The notes beneath the pieces are model-generated. The model was not told the DNA's origin, ran no database searches, and saw only the letters and a program-made list of their open reading frames with translations. Below, in pieces: positions 17,616 to 25,833 of a DNA stretch of 64,000 bases. The stretch spans positions 1,711,501 through 1,775,500 of the forward strand of contig NZ_CP047030.1 of NCBI RefSeq assembly GCF_009796825.1. The letters are read 5' to 3'. The DNA comes from Algibacter sp. L3A6 (GTDB lineage: Bacteria > Bacteroidota > Bacteroidia > Flavobacteriales > Flavobacteriaceae). Position 1 is the stretch's first letter; every line of letters starts with the position of its first letter. A program made the translations under genes and the position numbers.

Positions 17616-18767
17616 TTAGTAACCGAAATCTTCTTTAATTAAGTTTGCTTTCTCTAGCATTTCATCCTTAGTAAGTCCTGCAATTTCTTTTAAGGTATAA
17701 GCTGATTGGTAGGTACGCATAGCTTTTTTAGGTTCGCCAGTTTCTTCGTAAAAACGCGCCATGTAATACGTGCCTAAAAGGGTTTCAGGATATGCTTTTC
17801 GGGCTAATTTACCTAACGCTTCGTAGTATTCGTAAAGTTCGTTTTTTTCAATGGCTGCCGAGATTGCTTTAAAATCATTAATTAGAATTTTTTTATCAAT
17901 TCCGAATAAATCATTAATGCTTTCATATTTTTCTTGAAGATATAAAACAGGTGAAATTTGTAATTCAAGTATTGTTTCTTTGTATTCCTTTTTTGATATG
18001 GGTTGAAAAACATGAAATATCTTTTCAATCGCATTTGGAATGGCGTGTGTTGGTACAGAATAATGAGATGGCCCTTCAAAGCTATCAAAATTATACACTA
18101 CGTTTTTATTATCTAGTGCGGCAATGTCTGTGTTTAAAGTATTAGTCATTTTCTTAACAGAAGATCCATTGTTGTCTGTGTTGGCTAAATAGTAGAATAT
18201 TTTAGATTCTGCTTTAGATAAACCTTCGGGAATATAATCTAACATACCTGGCGCTAATTCTGGACTAATAGCTATATAGCCTTGAAATAATGGTTGAGGT
18301 TTTAGTAAGTAGTAGTTTATTAAGTTTGCTGTTTGACCATGGCCAACTGCTACTCTAAAGTTTACTGTTCTAAACGTTTTTTCTATATAAGGAACAAGCT
18401 CTTGACCTATAAATTCAAAAAAGGCAGCTCCAGTTTCAACGGGTAACGAGTTTTGTTCAGAATATAAACAATCATCATATCTTGTATCCATTTGGTTTAC
18501 GCCAACTACAATAGATTCAGGCATGTCTTCCCAGTAGGAGTAGTAGTCTACATTTCCGGCAACGGCTTCAAATAAGTAATCGCCATCTAAAACTATAAAA
18601 ATAGGGTAACTTTTATCTTGGTTAGAATCGTAACCACGTGGTAGTTGAATTTTTATTTGTCGGGTTTCTCCTAGTTTAGAAGATTCGAAAGTTTCATATT
18701 TTACTTGGGCTTCAATGTTTATAAAAGTAAGGCTAAACAGAAAAACGAAAAGGATGAGTTTCTTCAT
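17616..18767 (-). CDS. Esterase-fold (PF00756-like) secreted protein without the catalytic serine
   Basis: A 383-residue exported protein with a signal peptide (MKKLILFVFLFSLTFINIEAQ). It has an alpha/beta-hydrolase domain of the putative-esterase type (YPIFIVLDGDYLFEA, GQELVPYIEKTFRTVNFRVAVGH) and a C-terminal TPR-like helical region (YYMARFYEETGEPKKAMRTYQSAY). The nucleophile elbow that should read G-x-S-x-G is GHGQT at residues 142-146, so the serine is replaced by glycine. A possible acid/base His remains in FEGPSHYSVP. It is probably non-hydrolytic or uses different chemistry. The fold call is good; the function is unknown. Confidence 0.75.
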   Translation of the reverse strand: MKKLILFVFLFSLTFINIEAQVKYETFESSKLGETRQIKIQLPRGYDSNQDKSYPIFIVLDGDYLFEAVAGNVDYYSYWEDMPESIVVGVNQMDTRYDDCLYSEQNSLPVETGAAFFEFIGQELVPYIEKTFRTVNFRVAVGHGQTANLINYYLLKPQPLFQGYIAISPELAPGMLDYIPEGLSKAESKIFYYLANTDNNGSSVKKMTNTLNTDIAALDNKNVVYNFDSFEGPSHYSVPTHAIPNAIEKIFHVFQPISKKEYKETILELQISPVLYLQEKYESINDLFGIDKKILINDFKAISAAIEKNELYEYYEALGKLARKAYPETLLGTYYMARFYEETGEPKKAMRTYQSAYTLKEIAGLTKDEMLEKANLIKEDFGY

Positions 18768-18861
18768 TTTAAAAAACGATTTGAGATTTAATTATGGCAA
18801 GGTATGAAATAAGCGATTAGAATTCAAAAAAGAAAAGTGTTGTACTTTGTAAAACTAAACC

Positions 18862-19842
18862 TTAATTTGTTGATTGTTCTTGTTTTGCCGTTTTGTTCCT
18901 GTTATAAATTGGTAAATAAATAAGTGATAAACCACCAAAAAGAATAATCATTAATGTTTGAGATGCCCACATAATCCAGCCAAAAGCGATACTTGGTTCT
19001 TCTGCGATACCGAAAATTGAAAAGGCAGCAAAAATGGCCAATGGGTAAGAGCCAATTCCACCATTTGTTGCGGCAATACTAAAGCTAGCTGATATGAAGC
19101 CTATTAAGATTGCTCCAGCAGAAATACCGTGTAATTCTGTTATAGAAAAAGAGGTGACGTAGAACATGAGTAGGTACATACCCCAAATGAAAAGAGTGTG
19201 AAAAATGAATGCCCATTTTTTCTTCATTTTAAAAATACTTAACGCACCTTCAATAAGTCCGTTAGCGAAATTTTTAATTTTTAAAGCGAGTTTTGAATTA
19301 CTTTGTTTTATTAATCTTAGAAATAGTAGGCCAAGTAAAATACATACAACAAGAGCAATTCCAATTTTTACAGGATTAAACTTTTCAACTAAAAAACCAT
19401 AAATAAAATCGAATTGTAGAAAAAGCGTAATCGCAATAATACCAAGCATAACGAGCATATCTGCAATGCGTTCGGCAACAATGGTTCCGAAGCCTTTTTC
19501 GAAGGGTACTCCCTCATAGTTTGTTAATATAGAAGCTCGGGCAACTTCACCAGCACGAGGTATGGTGTAGTTTATTAAGTAGGTCGCAAAAACAGCCATA
19601 AGGCTATTACCGAATTTTATTTTGTAACCCATAGGCTCTAGCATAAAAATCCAGCGGTAAGAACGTGATAAATGACTTAAAAGTCCTAAAAAAACACCTA
19701 AAATAATATAGGTGTAATCGGCATTTTGGGCATATTCAATAACCTTGCTAATAGATACTTTGGACAGTGAATACCAAACCAAAAAAACTCCCAATAATAA
19801 TGGGAGTGTAATTTTAAGTATATTTTTTGCTTGTTTATTCAA
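18862..19842 (-). CDS. Lysylphosphatidylglycerol synthase TM-region (UPF0104/YbhN-like) membrane protein
   Basis: A 326-residue integral membrane protein with about eight hydrophobic helices, matching the flippase-like transmembrane part of MprF/LPG synthases without the cytoplasmic synthase domain. Typical features are LLSHLSRSYRWIFML near residue 60, a charged loop with PRAGEVARASIL, and GGIGSYPLAIFAAFSIFG in the C-terminal half. It follows panD by 5 bp and so belongs to the panC-panD transcription unit. Inside its first codons a terminator-like hairpin with a T run lies at 19781-19807, which could attenuate expression. The lipid substrate is unknown. Confidence 0.85.
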   Translation of the reverse strand: MNKQAKNILKITLPLLLGVFLVWYSLSKVSISKVIEYAQNADYTYIILGVFLGLLSHLSRSYRWIFMLEPMGYKIKFGNSLMAVFATYLINYTIPRAGEVARASILTNYEGVPFEKGFGTIVAERIADMLVMLGIIAITLFLQFDFIYGFLVEKFNPVKIGIALVVCILLGLLFLRLIKQSNSKLALKIKNFANGLIEGALSIFKMKKKWAFIFHTLFIWGMYLLMFYVTSFSITELHGISAGAILIGFISASFSIAATNGGIGSYPLAIFAAFSIFGIAEEPSIAFGWIMWASQTLMIILFGGLSLIYLPIYNRNKTAKQEQSTN

Positions 19843-19847
19843 ACGGC

Positions 19848-20198
19848 TTATTTGAGTAAGTTGGTCGCTTCATCTGGAAAAACTAACGATGGTTTAAAAA
19901 CTTTTGCTTCTTCTATATCCATAAAAGCATACGTTATTAAAATAAGTACATCGTCAGGAGCAACTAAACGTGCTGCTGCGCCATTAAGGGTGATTTCACC
20001 ACTATTTCTTGGTCCAGGAATGGCATAGGTTTCTAGCCTAGCACCGTTATTGTTGTTTACAATTTGAACCTTTTCACCTTGAATAATATTAGCGGCTTCC
20101 ATTAAATCTTCATCAATAGTGATACTACCAATATAGTTTAAGTCGGCACCGGTTACTTTTACTCTGTGTATTTTAGATTTTACTACTTGAATTTGCAT
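19848..20198 (-). CDS. panD: Aspartate 1-decarboxylase
   Basis: Makes beta-alanine for pantothenate and CoA synthesis. The 116-residue pro-enzyme self-cleaves between G24 and S25 (NYIGSITID), creating the pyruvoyl group. Other family features are present: IHRVKVTGADLNY at the N-terminus, and NNNGARLETYAIPGPRNSGEI with the conserved Tyr. It lies 13 bp downstream of panC and 5 bp upstream of the flippase-like gene, so the pantothenate genes are co-transcribed. Confidence 0.97.
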   Translation of the reverse strand: MQIQVVKSKIHRVKVTGADLNYIGSITIDEDLMEAANIIQGEKVQIVNNNNGARLETYAIPGPRNSGEITLNGAAARLVAPDDVLILITYAFMDIEEAKVFKPSLVFPDEATNLLK

Positions 20199-20211
20199 GC
20201 GGCAAAGATAA

Positions 20212-21063
20212 TTAATTTAGTGCGATATTATCAATAAGTCTAATATCGTCTGCATACACTGCAATAAATGCTCTATATGCTTTGTTGTTTGATTTTCGTT
20301 TTAAAGGTTTTAAGGTTTCAACTTCAGAAATTATGAAATATTCTAATTCTAATAATTCATGATTTTTAAATTGTTTCTCAACCCATTCCTCTACTTCAGT
20401 AGCACTTTTTGTGCCAAATTTTAGTTTGGCAGTTTTTAGTGTTTCATATATGAAGGGGGCAGCGGTGCTAAATTCCGGCTTTAACCTTGTGTTTCTGGAG
20501 CTCATTGCTAAACCGTTAGATTCACGATGAATTTTGCAACCTACTATCTTTAATGGCATGTGATGTTTTTCAACTAACTTTTTAATAATTTGTAGTTGTT
20601 GGAAATCTTTTTCACCAAAATATGCTTTATGCGGTTTTACAATCTCGAAAAGGCGTTTTACAACGGTGCCTACACCATCGAAATGACCATCCCTAAATCT
20701 GCCTTCCATTTCATGTTCTAAACCATCGAAATCGAAGGTTTCTGAAACGGTATTACCTTCGTAAACATCATCTACAGTAGGAGCGTAAACCATAATTTTG
20801 GTCGCGCTTACTGTTTTTAATAATGCTATATCGTTTTCTAAAGTTCTCGGGTATTTATCGAGATCTTCAGGGTTATCAAACTGAGTTGGATTAACAAAAA
20901 TGCTAACCGCAACTAGATCGTTTTCTTCTAAAGCTTTTATTACTAATTGTAAATGTCCTTCGTGTAAAGCACCCATGGTAGGCACTAATCCTAAAGTTAG
21001 TTTTTTAGCTTTTGCGGCATCAATTGCAGCCGTAATTTGTTGTTTTTCCGAGTAAACTTCCAC
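20212..21063 (-). CDS. panC: Pantothenate synthetase (pantoate-beta-alanine ligase)
   Basis: Joins pantoate and beta-alanine using ATP. The 283 residues are standard. Motifs are GLVPTMGALHEGHLQLV (nucleotide-binding HxGH), VSIFVNPTQFDNPEDLDKYPR, KAYFGEKDFQQLQIIKKLV, and the KMSKS-like MSSRNTRL. It heads the minus-strand unit panC-panD-flippase and is divergent from the glgA-like gene. Confidence 0.97.
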   Translation of the reverse strand: MEVYSEKQQITAAIDAAKAKKLTLGLVPTMGALHEGHLQLVIKALEENDLVAVSIFVNPTQFDNPEDLDKYPRTLENDIALLKTVSATKIMVYAPTVDDVYEGNTVSETFDFDGLEHEMEGRFRDGHFDGVGTVVKRLFEIVKPHKAYFGEKDFQQLQIIKKLVEKHHMPLKIVGCKIHRESNGLAMSSRNTRLKPEFSTAAPFIYETLKTAKLKFGTKSATEVEEWVEKQFKNHELLELEYFIISEVETLKPLKRKSNNKAYRAFIAVYADDIRLIDNIALN

Positions 21064-21126
21064 CTTTTATTTAAAATTTAACGCTTGCAAACTTAAGATT
21101 TTACGAGCAATCTGCATAAAATTTTG

Positions 21127-21135
21127 TACTTTTGC
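21127..21135 (+). promoter_or_regulatory. Candidate -7 box for the glgA-DUF4270-glmS unit
   Basis: TACTTTTGC fits the Bacteroidota -7 consensus TAnnTTTG. It lies about 90 bp before the chosen ATG at 21226, in the divergent spacer from panC. No equally clear -33 element was found. Confidence 0.55.
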
Positions 21136-21225
21136 GTGTTTTTTAACGAGATTTTGCAACAAACTAAGGGTTTTTGCTACTATTTTTTGTTAAAAAATAA
21201 ATTAAAAGTCATCAAAAATAAACAT

Positions 21226-22035
21226 ATGAAAGATAAGAGGGTATTATACGTATCATCTGAAGTAGTTCCTTATTTACCGGAAACAGAGATTTCGTCAATG
21301 TCGTTTGAAGCGCCAAGATTAGTAAATCAACAAGGAGGGCAAATAAGAATCTTCATGCCTCGATACGGGAATATTAATGAAAGAAGACATCAGTTACACG
21401 AAGTTATCAGGTTATCAGGTATCAATTTAGTGATTAACGATTTAGATATGCCGTTAATTATTAAAGTAGCTTCTATTCCAAAAGAACGTATTCAGGTTTA
21501 TTTTATTGATAATGATGAGTATTTTAAAAGAAAAGCAACATTAACAGATGAAGCTGGAAAGTTATTCTCTGATAATGATGAACGTGCTATTTTCTTCGCA
21601 AAAGGTGTTATAGAAACCGTTAAAAAACTCAACTGGTCTCCAGATATTATACATGTACATGGTTGGTTAGCTTCTTTGCTACCAGTTTATTTAAAAGAGT
21701 ATTACAAAGACGAGCCTTTATTTAACCAAAGTAAAATTGTGACTTCGATATACAATCAAAGTTTTAACAATACGTTAAATAAAGATATGATTAATAAAGT
21801 TAAATTTGACAATATTAATGAAGATGCTATAAAAGTGCTCGAAGAACCAACTTACAACAACTTAATGAAAGTTGCTATTGATTACTCCGATGCGTTAATA
21901 GTAGGGTCTGAAGATATAACAGAAGAAGTAGATGCTTACATAAAGGCGTCTAATAAACCTATTTTAGAGTATAAAACCAAAGATGAATTTGGCGAAGCTT
22001 ATACAAACTTCTTTAATAACGAAGTTTTAGGCTAG
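21226..22035 (+). CDS. Glycogen/starch synthase N-terminal (GT5) domain protein
   Basis: Resembles the N-terminal ADP-glucose-synthase domain of glycogen synthase: MKDKRVLYVSSEVVPYLPET, RIFMPRYGNINERRHQLHEV, FFAKGVIETVKKLNWSPDIIHVHGWLASLLPVYLK, and SKIVTSIYNQSF. It ends after 269 residues, before the second Rossmann domain that completes a GT-B glycosyltransferase. The canonical N-terminal K-T/V-G-G-L substrate loop is replaced by PETEISSMSF. I chose ATG 21226 because the longer frame from 21124 overlaps the promoter. It is followed by the DUF4270 gene (27 bp) and glmS, an order I recall from other Flavobacteriaceae. Glycogen synthase activity is doubtful. Confidence 0.8.
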   Translation: MKDKRVLYVSSEVVPYLPETEISSMSFEAPRLVNQQGGQIRIFMPRYGNINERRHQLHEVIRLSGINLVINDLDMPLIIKVASIPKERIQVYFIDNDEYFKRKATLTDEAGKLFSDNDERAIFFAKGVIETVKKLNWSPDIIHVHGWLASLLPVYLKEYYKDEPLFNQSKIVTSIYNQSFNNTLNKDMINKVKFDNINEDAIKVLEEPTYNNLMKVAIDYSDALIVGSEDITEEVDAYIKASNKPILEYKTKDEFGEAYTNFFNNEVLG

Positions 22036-22062
22036 CCCTCTCAAATTCATTTAAAACAACTT

Positions 22063-23751
22063 ATGAAAAAGACATTTAAAGCCCTTAAATTATCTGCAGC
22101 ATTCCTATTTGTATTAACCGGTTTTGTTGGTTGCGATAAAGAGTTTACAGAATTAGAAAGTGCTGTTTTAGGAAAAGATAATGCTAACTTTAGCACAGAT
22201 TCTTACGAAATTCCTATTGTAGCTTATAATAAAACAACAGAGTCTGTACAGGTCAATGGTTTAGCATCTTATTTGTTAGGTGTGTTTAACGATCCGGTTT
22301 ACGGACAAACCGCTGCTAGTATTGTTACACAAGTAACACCATCTAGTTATGATCCAGATTTTGGTGATAATCCGGTGATAACTTCAGTCGTGCTTACAAT
22401 TCCTTATTTCAGTCGTGTTATTGATTTTGATGAGGATGGTAATGCGGAGTATACTATTCAAGATTCTTTATACGGTGATTATTCAGGTACTATAAAACCT
22501 TTTAAATTATCTATTTACAAAAACGAATATTTTTTAAGAGATTTTGATCCTTTTGCAGATGATAATGATGATACAGCACAAAGGTATTATTCATATTCAG
22601 ATGGAAGCTCTGATAATATGGCTTATAATGGAACTTCTGTTATTAATTTTGATAATTTAAAAGATCAGTTAATTTTTGAGCAAGAAAGTGTGACACCTGA
22701 TAGTTCTGTTATTATAACAATTACAGATGAAGGAACTGACGATGAGATAACAACTAGAAGTGCACCTGCTTTTACTGCTGAATTGGATGCTGAATTTTGG
22801 AAAACGCTTATTATAAGTAAAGAGGGTGGAGTTGAATTAAGTAATGCTAATAATTTTGCTAACTATTTTAGAGGTTTGTTTTTTAAAGCTGAGGCAATTG
22901 GTGATGACGGAAGTATGGTTTTACTGGATATGGCATCTACAGATGCTAATATTGTTATTAATTATAATTACGATTCTACCACTGCTGGGGAAACAGTTGA
23001 AGGAACATACACGTTATCTTTTACAGGAAACACATTAAATACTTTTGTGAATAAAATTACAGAAGTTACACTAGCAGATGGAGATCAAACTAATGGGGAT
23101 CAATCTTTGTATCTAAAAGGTTCTGGTAATTCTATGGCTGTTGTTGATTTGTTTGAAAATGATGAAGCTAAAAAGGATTTCTTAGATAGTTTTAGAATAC
23201 CTAGTGGAGATGATGATTACGAAAAAGATGAAGATGGTAACTATGTTTTAAATAGATTGGTTAACGATGCGCAACTTGTTATCTCTGAAGATGAGGTTAT
23301 GCAAGCGCTTCCAGACGATTCTAATGGTAATAATTATAGTCATTTCAATAGAATTTATGCTTACGATATCAATAATAGTATATCTACTTACGACTATCAA
23401 ATTGATCCAGTTGAATCTAGTACCGATCCATTTAATTCTAAGATAATTAGTTTAGGTCAACGTGTTGTCGATGAAAATGGTGTTTATAAATATAAAATTC
23501 GTTTAACCGAACATTTAAATAATATCTTGGTCAACGATTCAACAAATACTAAAATTGGTTTGGTTTTATCTACCAATGTGAATTATACAAATATTTCTAG
23601 AATCGCGGATAGTGATGATGAGGATGTTACGGGTTTACCAACGGCATCGGTTATTACTCCAAGAGGTACAGTATTGTATGGCTCAAATGTAAATGTTGAT
23701 GACAAGAAAAGAATGAAATTTAAAGTGTTTTACACAGAACCAAATAATTAA
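22063..23751 (+). CDS. DUF4270 domain-containing lipoprotein
   Basis: A 562-residue predicted lipoprotein. The signal peptide MKKTFKALKLSAAFLFVLTGFVGC ends in a lipobox with Cys24. The body is beta-strand-rich and acidic, with many Asp/Asn (for example EDDEAKKDF-like and DDDYEKDEDGNY stretches) and repeated patterns such as VVLTIPYFSR and NDAQLVISEDE. I assign it to the DUF4270 family, found in Bacteroidota next to the glgA-like gene and glmS. Function is unknown. It is probably anchored in the outer membrane or on the surface. It is flanked by short gaps (27 and 12 bp), so it sits inside one operon. Confidence 0.85.
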   Translation: MKKTFKALKLSAAFLFVLTGFVGCDKEFTELESAVLGKDNANFSTDSYEIPIVAYNKTTESVQVNGLASYLLGVFNDPVYGQTAASIVTQVTPSSYDPDFGDNPVITSVVLTIPYFSRVIDFDEDGNAEYTIQDSLYGDYSGTIKPFKLSIYKNEYFLRDFDPFADDNDDTAQRYYSYSDGSSDNMAYNGTSVINFDNLKDQLIFEQESVTPDSSVIITITDEGTDDEITTRSAPAFTAELDAEFWKTLIISKEGGVELSNANNFANYFRGLFFKAEAIGDDGSMVLLDMASTDANIVINYNYDSTTAGETVEGTYTLSFTGNTLNTFVNKITEVTLADGDQTNGDQSLYLKGSGNSMAVVDLFENDEAKKDFLDSFRIPSGDDDYEKDEDGNYVLNRLVNDAQLVISEDEVMQALPDDSNGNNYSHFNRIYAYDINNSISTYDYQIDPVESSTDPFNSKIISLGQRVVDENGVYKYKIRLTEHLNNILVNDSTNTKIGLVLSTNVNYTNISRIADSDDEDVTGLPTASVITPRGTVLYGSNVNVDDKKRMKFKVFYTEPNN

Positions 23752-23763
23752 AAACATCAACTT

Positions 23764-25617
23764 ATGTGCGGAATTGTAGGTTATATTGGATATAGAGAAG
23801 CATACCCAATAGTAATTGAAGGCTTAAAACGATTAGAATATAGAGGGTACGATAGTGCTGGAATTGCTCTTTTTGATGGTAAAGACCTAAAAGTATCTAA
23901 AACAAAGGGTAAAGTAGCCGATTTAGAAGAACGCGCCACTGCAGAAATAACTAAAACAGGTAGTGTTGGTATAGGGCATACACGTTGGGCAACACATGGT
24001 GTGCCAAACGATGTTAACTCTCACCCACACCTTTCAAACTCTGGAGAATTAGTAATAATCCATAATGGAATTATTGAAAACTACGATTCTCTTAAGCAAG
24101 AATTAATTACAAGAGGATATACATTTCAATCAGATACAGATACGGAAGTTCTTATCAATTTAATTGAAGATGTAAAAAAGAAAGAAAAAGTAAAATTAGG
24201 AAAAGCAGTTCAAATTGCATTAAACCAAGTTATTGGAGCTTATGCTATTGCTGTTTTCGATAAAAATAAGCCAGAAGAAGTTGTTGTGGCTCGTTTAGGA
24301 AGTCCGTTAGCCATTGGTATTGGTGAAAATGAAGATGAATTCTTTATAGCTAGTGATGCTTCTCCTTTTTTAGAGTATACTAAAAATGCTGTTTATTTAG
24401 AAGATGAAGAAATGGCAGTTATTAGATTCCATAAAGGAATTAAAGTAAGAAAAATAAAAGATGATTCTATTGTTGATACATACGTTCAAGAGCTTCAATT
24501 AAATTTAGAGCAAATTGAAAAAGGTGGATACGATCATTTCATGCTGAAAGAAATATACGAGCAACCAAAAGCTATTACCGATACTTATAGAGGTAGATTG
24601 TTACGCAACGACGCTATTATTAAAATGGCAGGTATTGAAGATAACATGAAAAGGTTTTTAAATGCCAATCGTATTATCATTGTTGCTTGTGGAACATCTT
24701 GGCATGCTGGATTAGTTGCAGAATACATTTTTGAAGATTTAGCTAGAATACCTGTAGAGGTTGAATACGCTTCAGAATTTAGATATAGAAATCCTATAAT
24801 TACAGAAAACGATATTGTTATCGCTATTTCACAATCTGGTGAAACTGCCGATACTTTAGCAGCTATTAAATTAGCGAAATCTAAAGGTGCATTTGTTTTT
24901 GGTGTTTGTAATGTAGTTGGTTCGTCTATCGCTAGAGAATCAGATGCGGGAGCTTACACACATGCAGGTCCGGAAATTGGAGTAGCATCTACAAAAGCTT
25001 TTACAACTCAAATTACAGTTTTAACGCTTATGGCTTTAAGACTTGCTAGAGCAAAAGGAACTATTAGTAGTTCAGATTTCCGTCAGCACTTATTAGAGTT
25101 AGAAATGATTCCTAAAAAAGTTGAAGAAGCTTTAAAGTCTGATGCAACTATTAAAAAGATTGCAGATATTTATAAAGATGCTAGAAACATGCTTTACTTA
25201 GGTAGAGGTTTTAACTTTCCTGTAGCTTTAGAAGGTGCATTAAAATTAAAAGAGATTTCATATATACATGCTGAAGGTTACCCTGCGGCAGAAATGAAAC
25301 ATGGACCAATAGCTTTAATTGACGAGAATATGCCAATTATTGTTATTGCAACAAAAAAAGGACATTACGAAAAAGTAGTAAGTAATATTCAAGAGATTAA
25401 ATCTAGAAAAGGTAAAATTATCGGTATAGTTACCGAAGGGGATGTACAAGTTAAGGCATTAGCCGATCATGTTATAGAGGTTCCAGAAACTTTAGAGTCG
25501 CTTACTCCTTTATTAACAACTATTCCACTTCAATTGTTATCTTATCATATTGCTGTGTTGTTAGACAAAAATGTAGATCAACCACGTAACCTTGCAAAAT
25601 CTGTTACGGTAGAGTAA
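23764..25617 (+). CDS. glmS: Glutamine-fructose-6-phosphate aminotransferase (isomerizing)
   Basis: First committed step of UDP-GlcNAc synthesis for peptidoglycan and lipopolysaccharide. The 617 residues are standard. The nucleophile Cys2 follows the start Met (MCGIVGYIGYREAYP). The class II glutaminase domain has GIGHTRWATHG and NSHPH. Two SIS domains hold the sugar site (VACGTSWHAGL, SQSGETADTLAA, GAYTHAGPEIGVASTKAF). The C-terminus reads PRNLAKSVTVE, the conserved isomerase tail. It is last in the glgA-like/DUF4270/glmS unit and ends at a strong terminator. I see no glmS ribozyme upstream. Confidence 0.98.
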   Translation: MCGIVGYIGYREAYPIVIEGLKRLEYRGYDSAGIALFDGKDLKVSKTKGKVADLEERATAEITKTGSVGIGHTRWATHGVPNDVNSHPHLSNSGELVIIHNGIIENYDSLKQELITRGYTFQSDTDTEVLINLIEDVKKKEKVKLGKAVQIALNQVIGAYAIAVFDKNKPEEVVVARLGSPLAIGIGENEDEFFIASDASPFLEYTKNAVYLEDEEMAVIRFHKGIKVRKIKDDSIVDTYVQELQLNLEQIEKGGYDHFMLKEIYEQPKAITDTYRGRLLRNDAIIKMAGIEDNMKRFLNANRIIIVACGTSWHAGLVAEYIFEDLARIPVEVEYASEFRYRNPIITENDIVIAISQSGETADTLAAIKLAKSKGAFVFGVCNVVGSSIARESDAGAYTHAGPEIGVASTKAFTTQITVLTLMALRLARAKGTISSSDFRQHLLELEMIPKKVEEALKSDATIKKIADIYKDARNMLYLGRGFNFPVALEGALKLKEISYIHAEGYPAAEMKHGPIALIDENMPIIVIATKKGHYEKVVSNIQEIKSRKGKIIGIVTEGDVQVKALADHVIEVPETLESLTPLLTTIPLQLLSYHIAVLLDKNVDQPRNLAKSVTVE

Positions 25618-25641
25618 TATTTTATATAAAAATTAAAATTC

Positions 25642-25682
25642 AATCAGCCTGATTTCAAAACTTGAAATCAGGCTGATTTTCA
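25642..25682 (+). terminator. Strong Rho-independent terminator after glmS
   Basis: A perfect 17-bp inverted repeat (AATCAGCCTGATTTCAA / TTGAAATCAGGCTGATT) with a 3-nt loop, followed by TTTTCATTT. It starts 25 bp after the glmS stop codon. Confidence 0.92.
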
Positions 25683-25833
25683 TTTATAACACTCTTTTTT
25701 TATCAAAATCACAATTATAGCTATGCTTTTTTATCAATAAGTGCTATGCGCGCATAATTTTTTTGCTTTTTTATGTGTAAATAATACTTAATATACATAT
25801 ATTGCTATTCTAAATCTAAATTCGTTCATATAA

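Noticed and set aside
21064..21225. glgA-like start at 21124
   Set aside because: The longer frame begins upstream of the -7 box at 21127 and adds a non-conserved stretch; ATG 21226 fits the family start.
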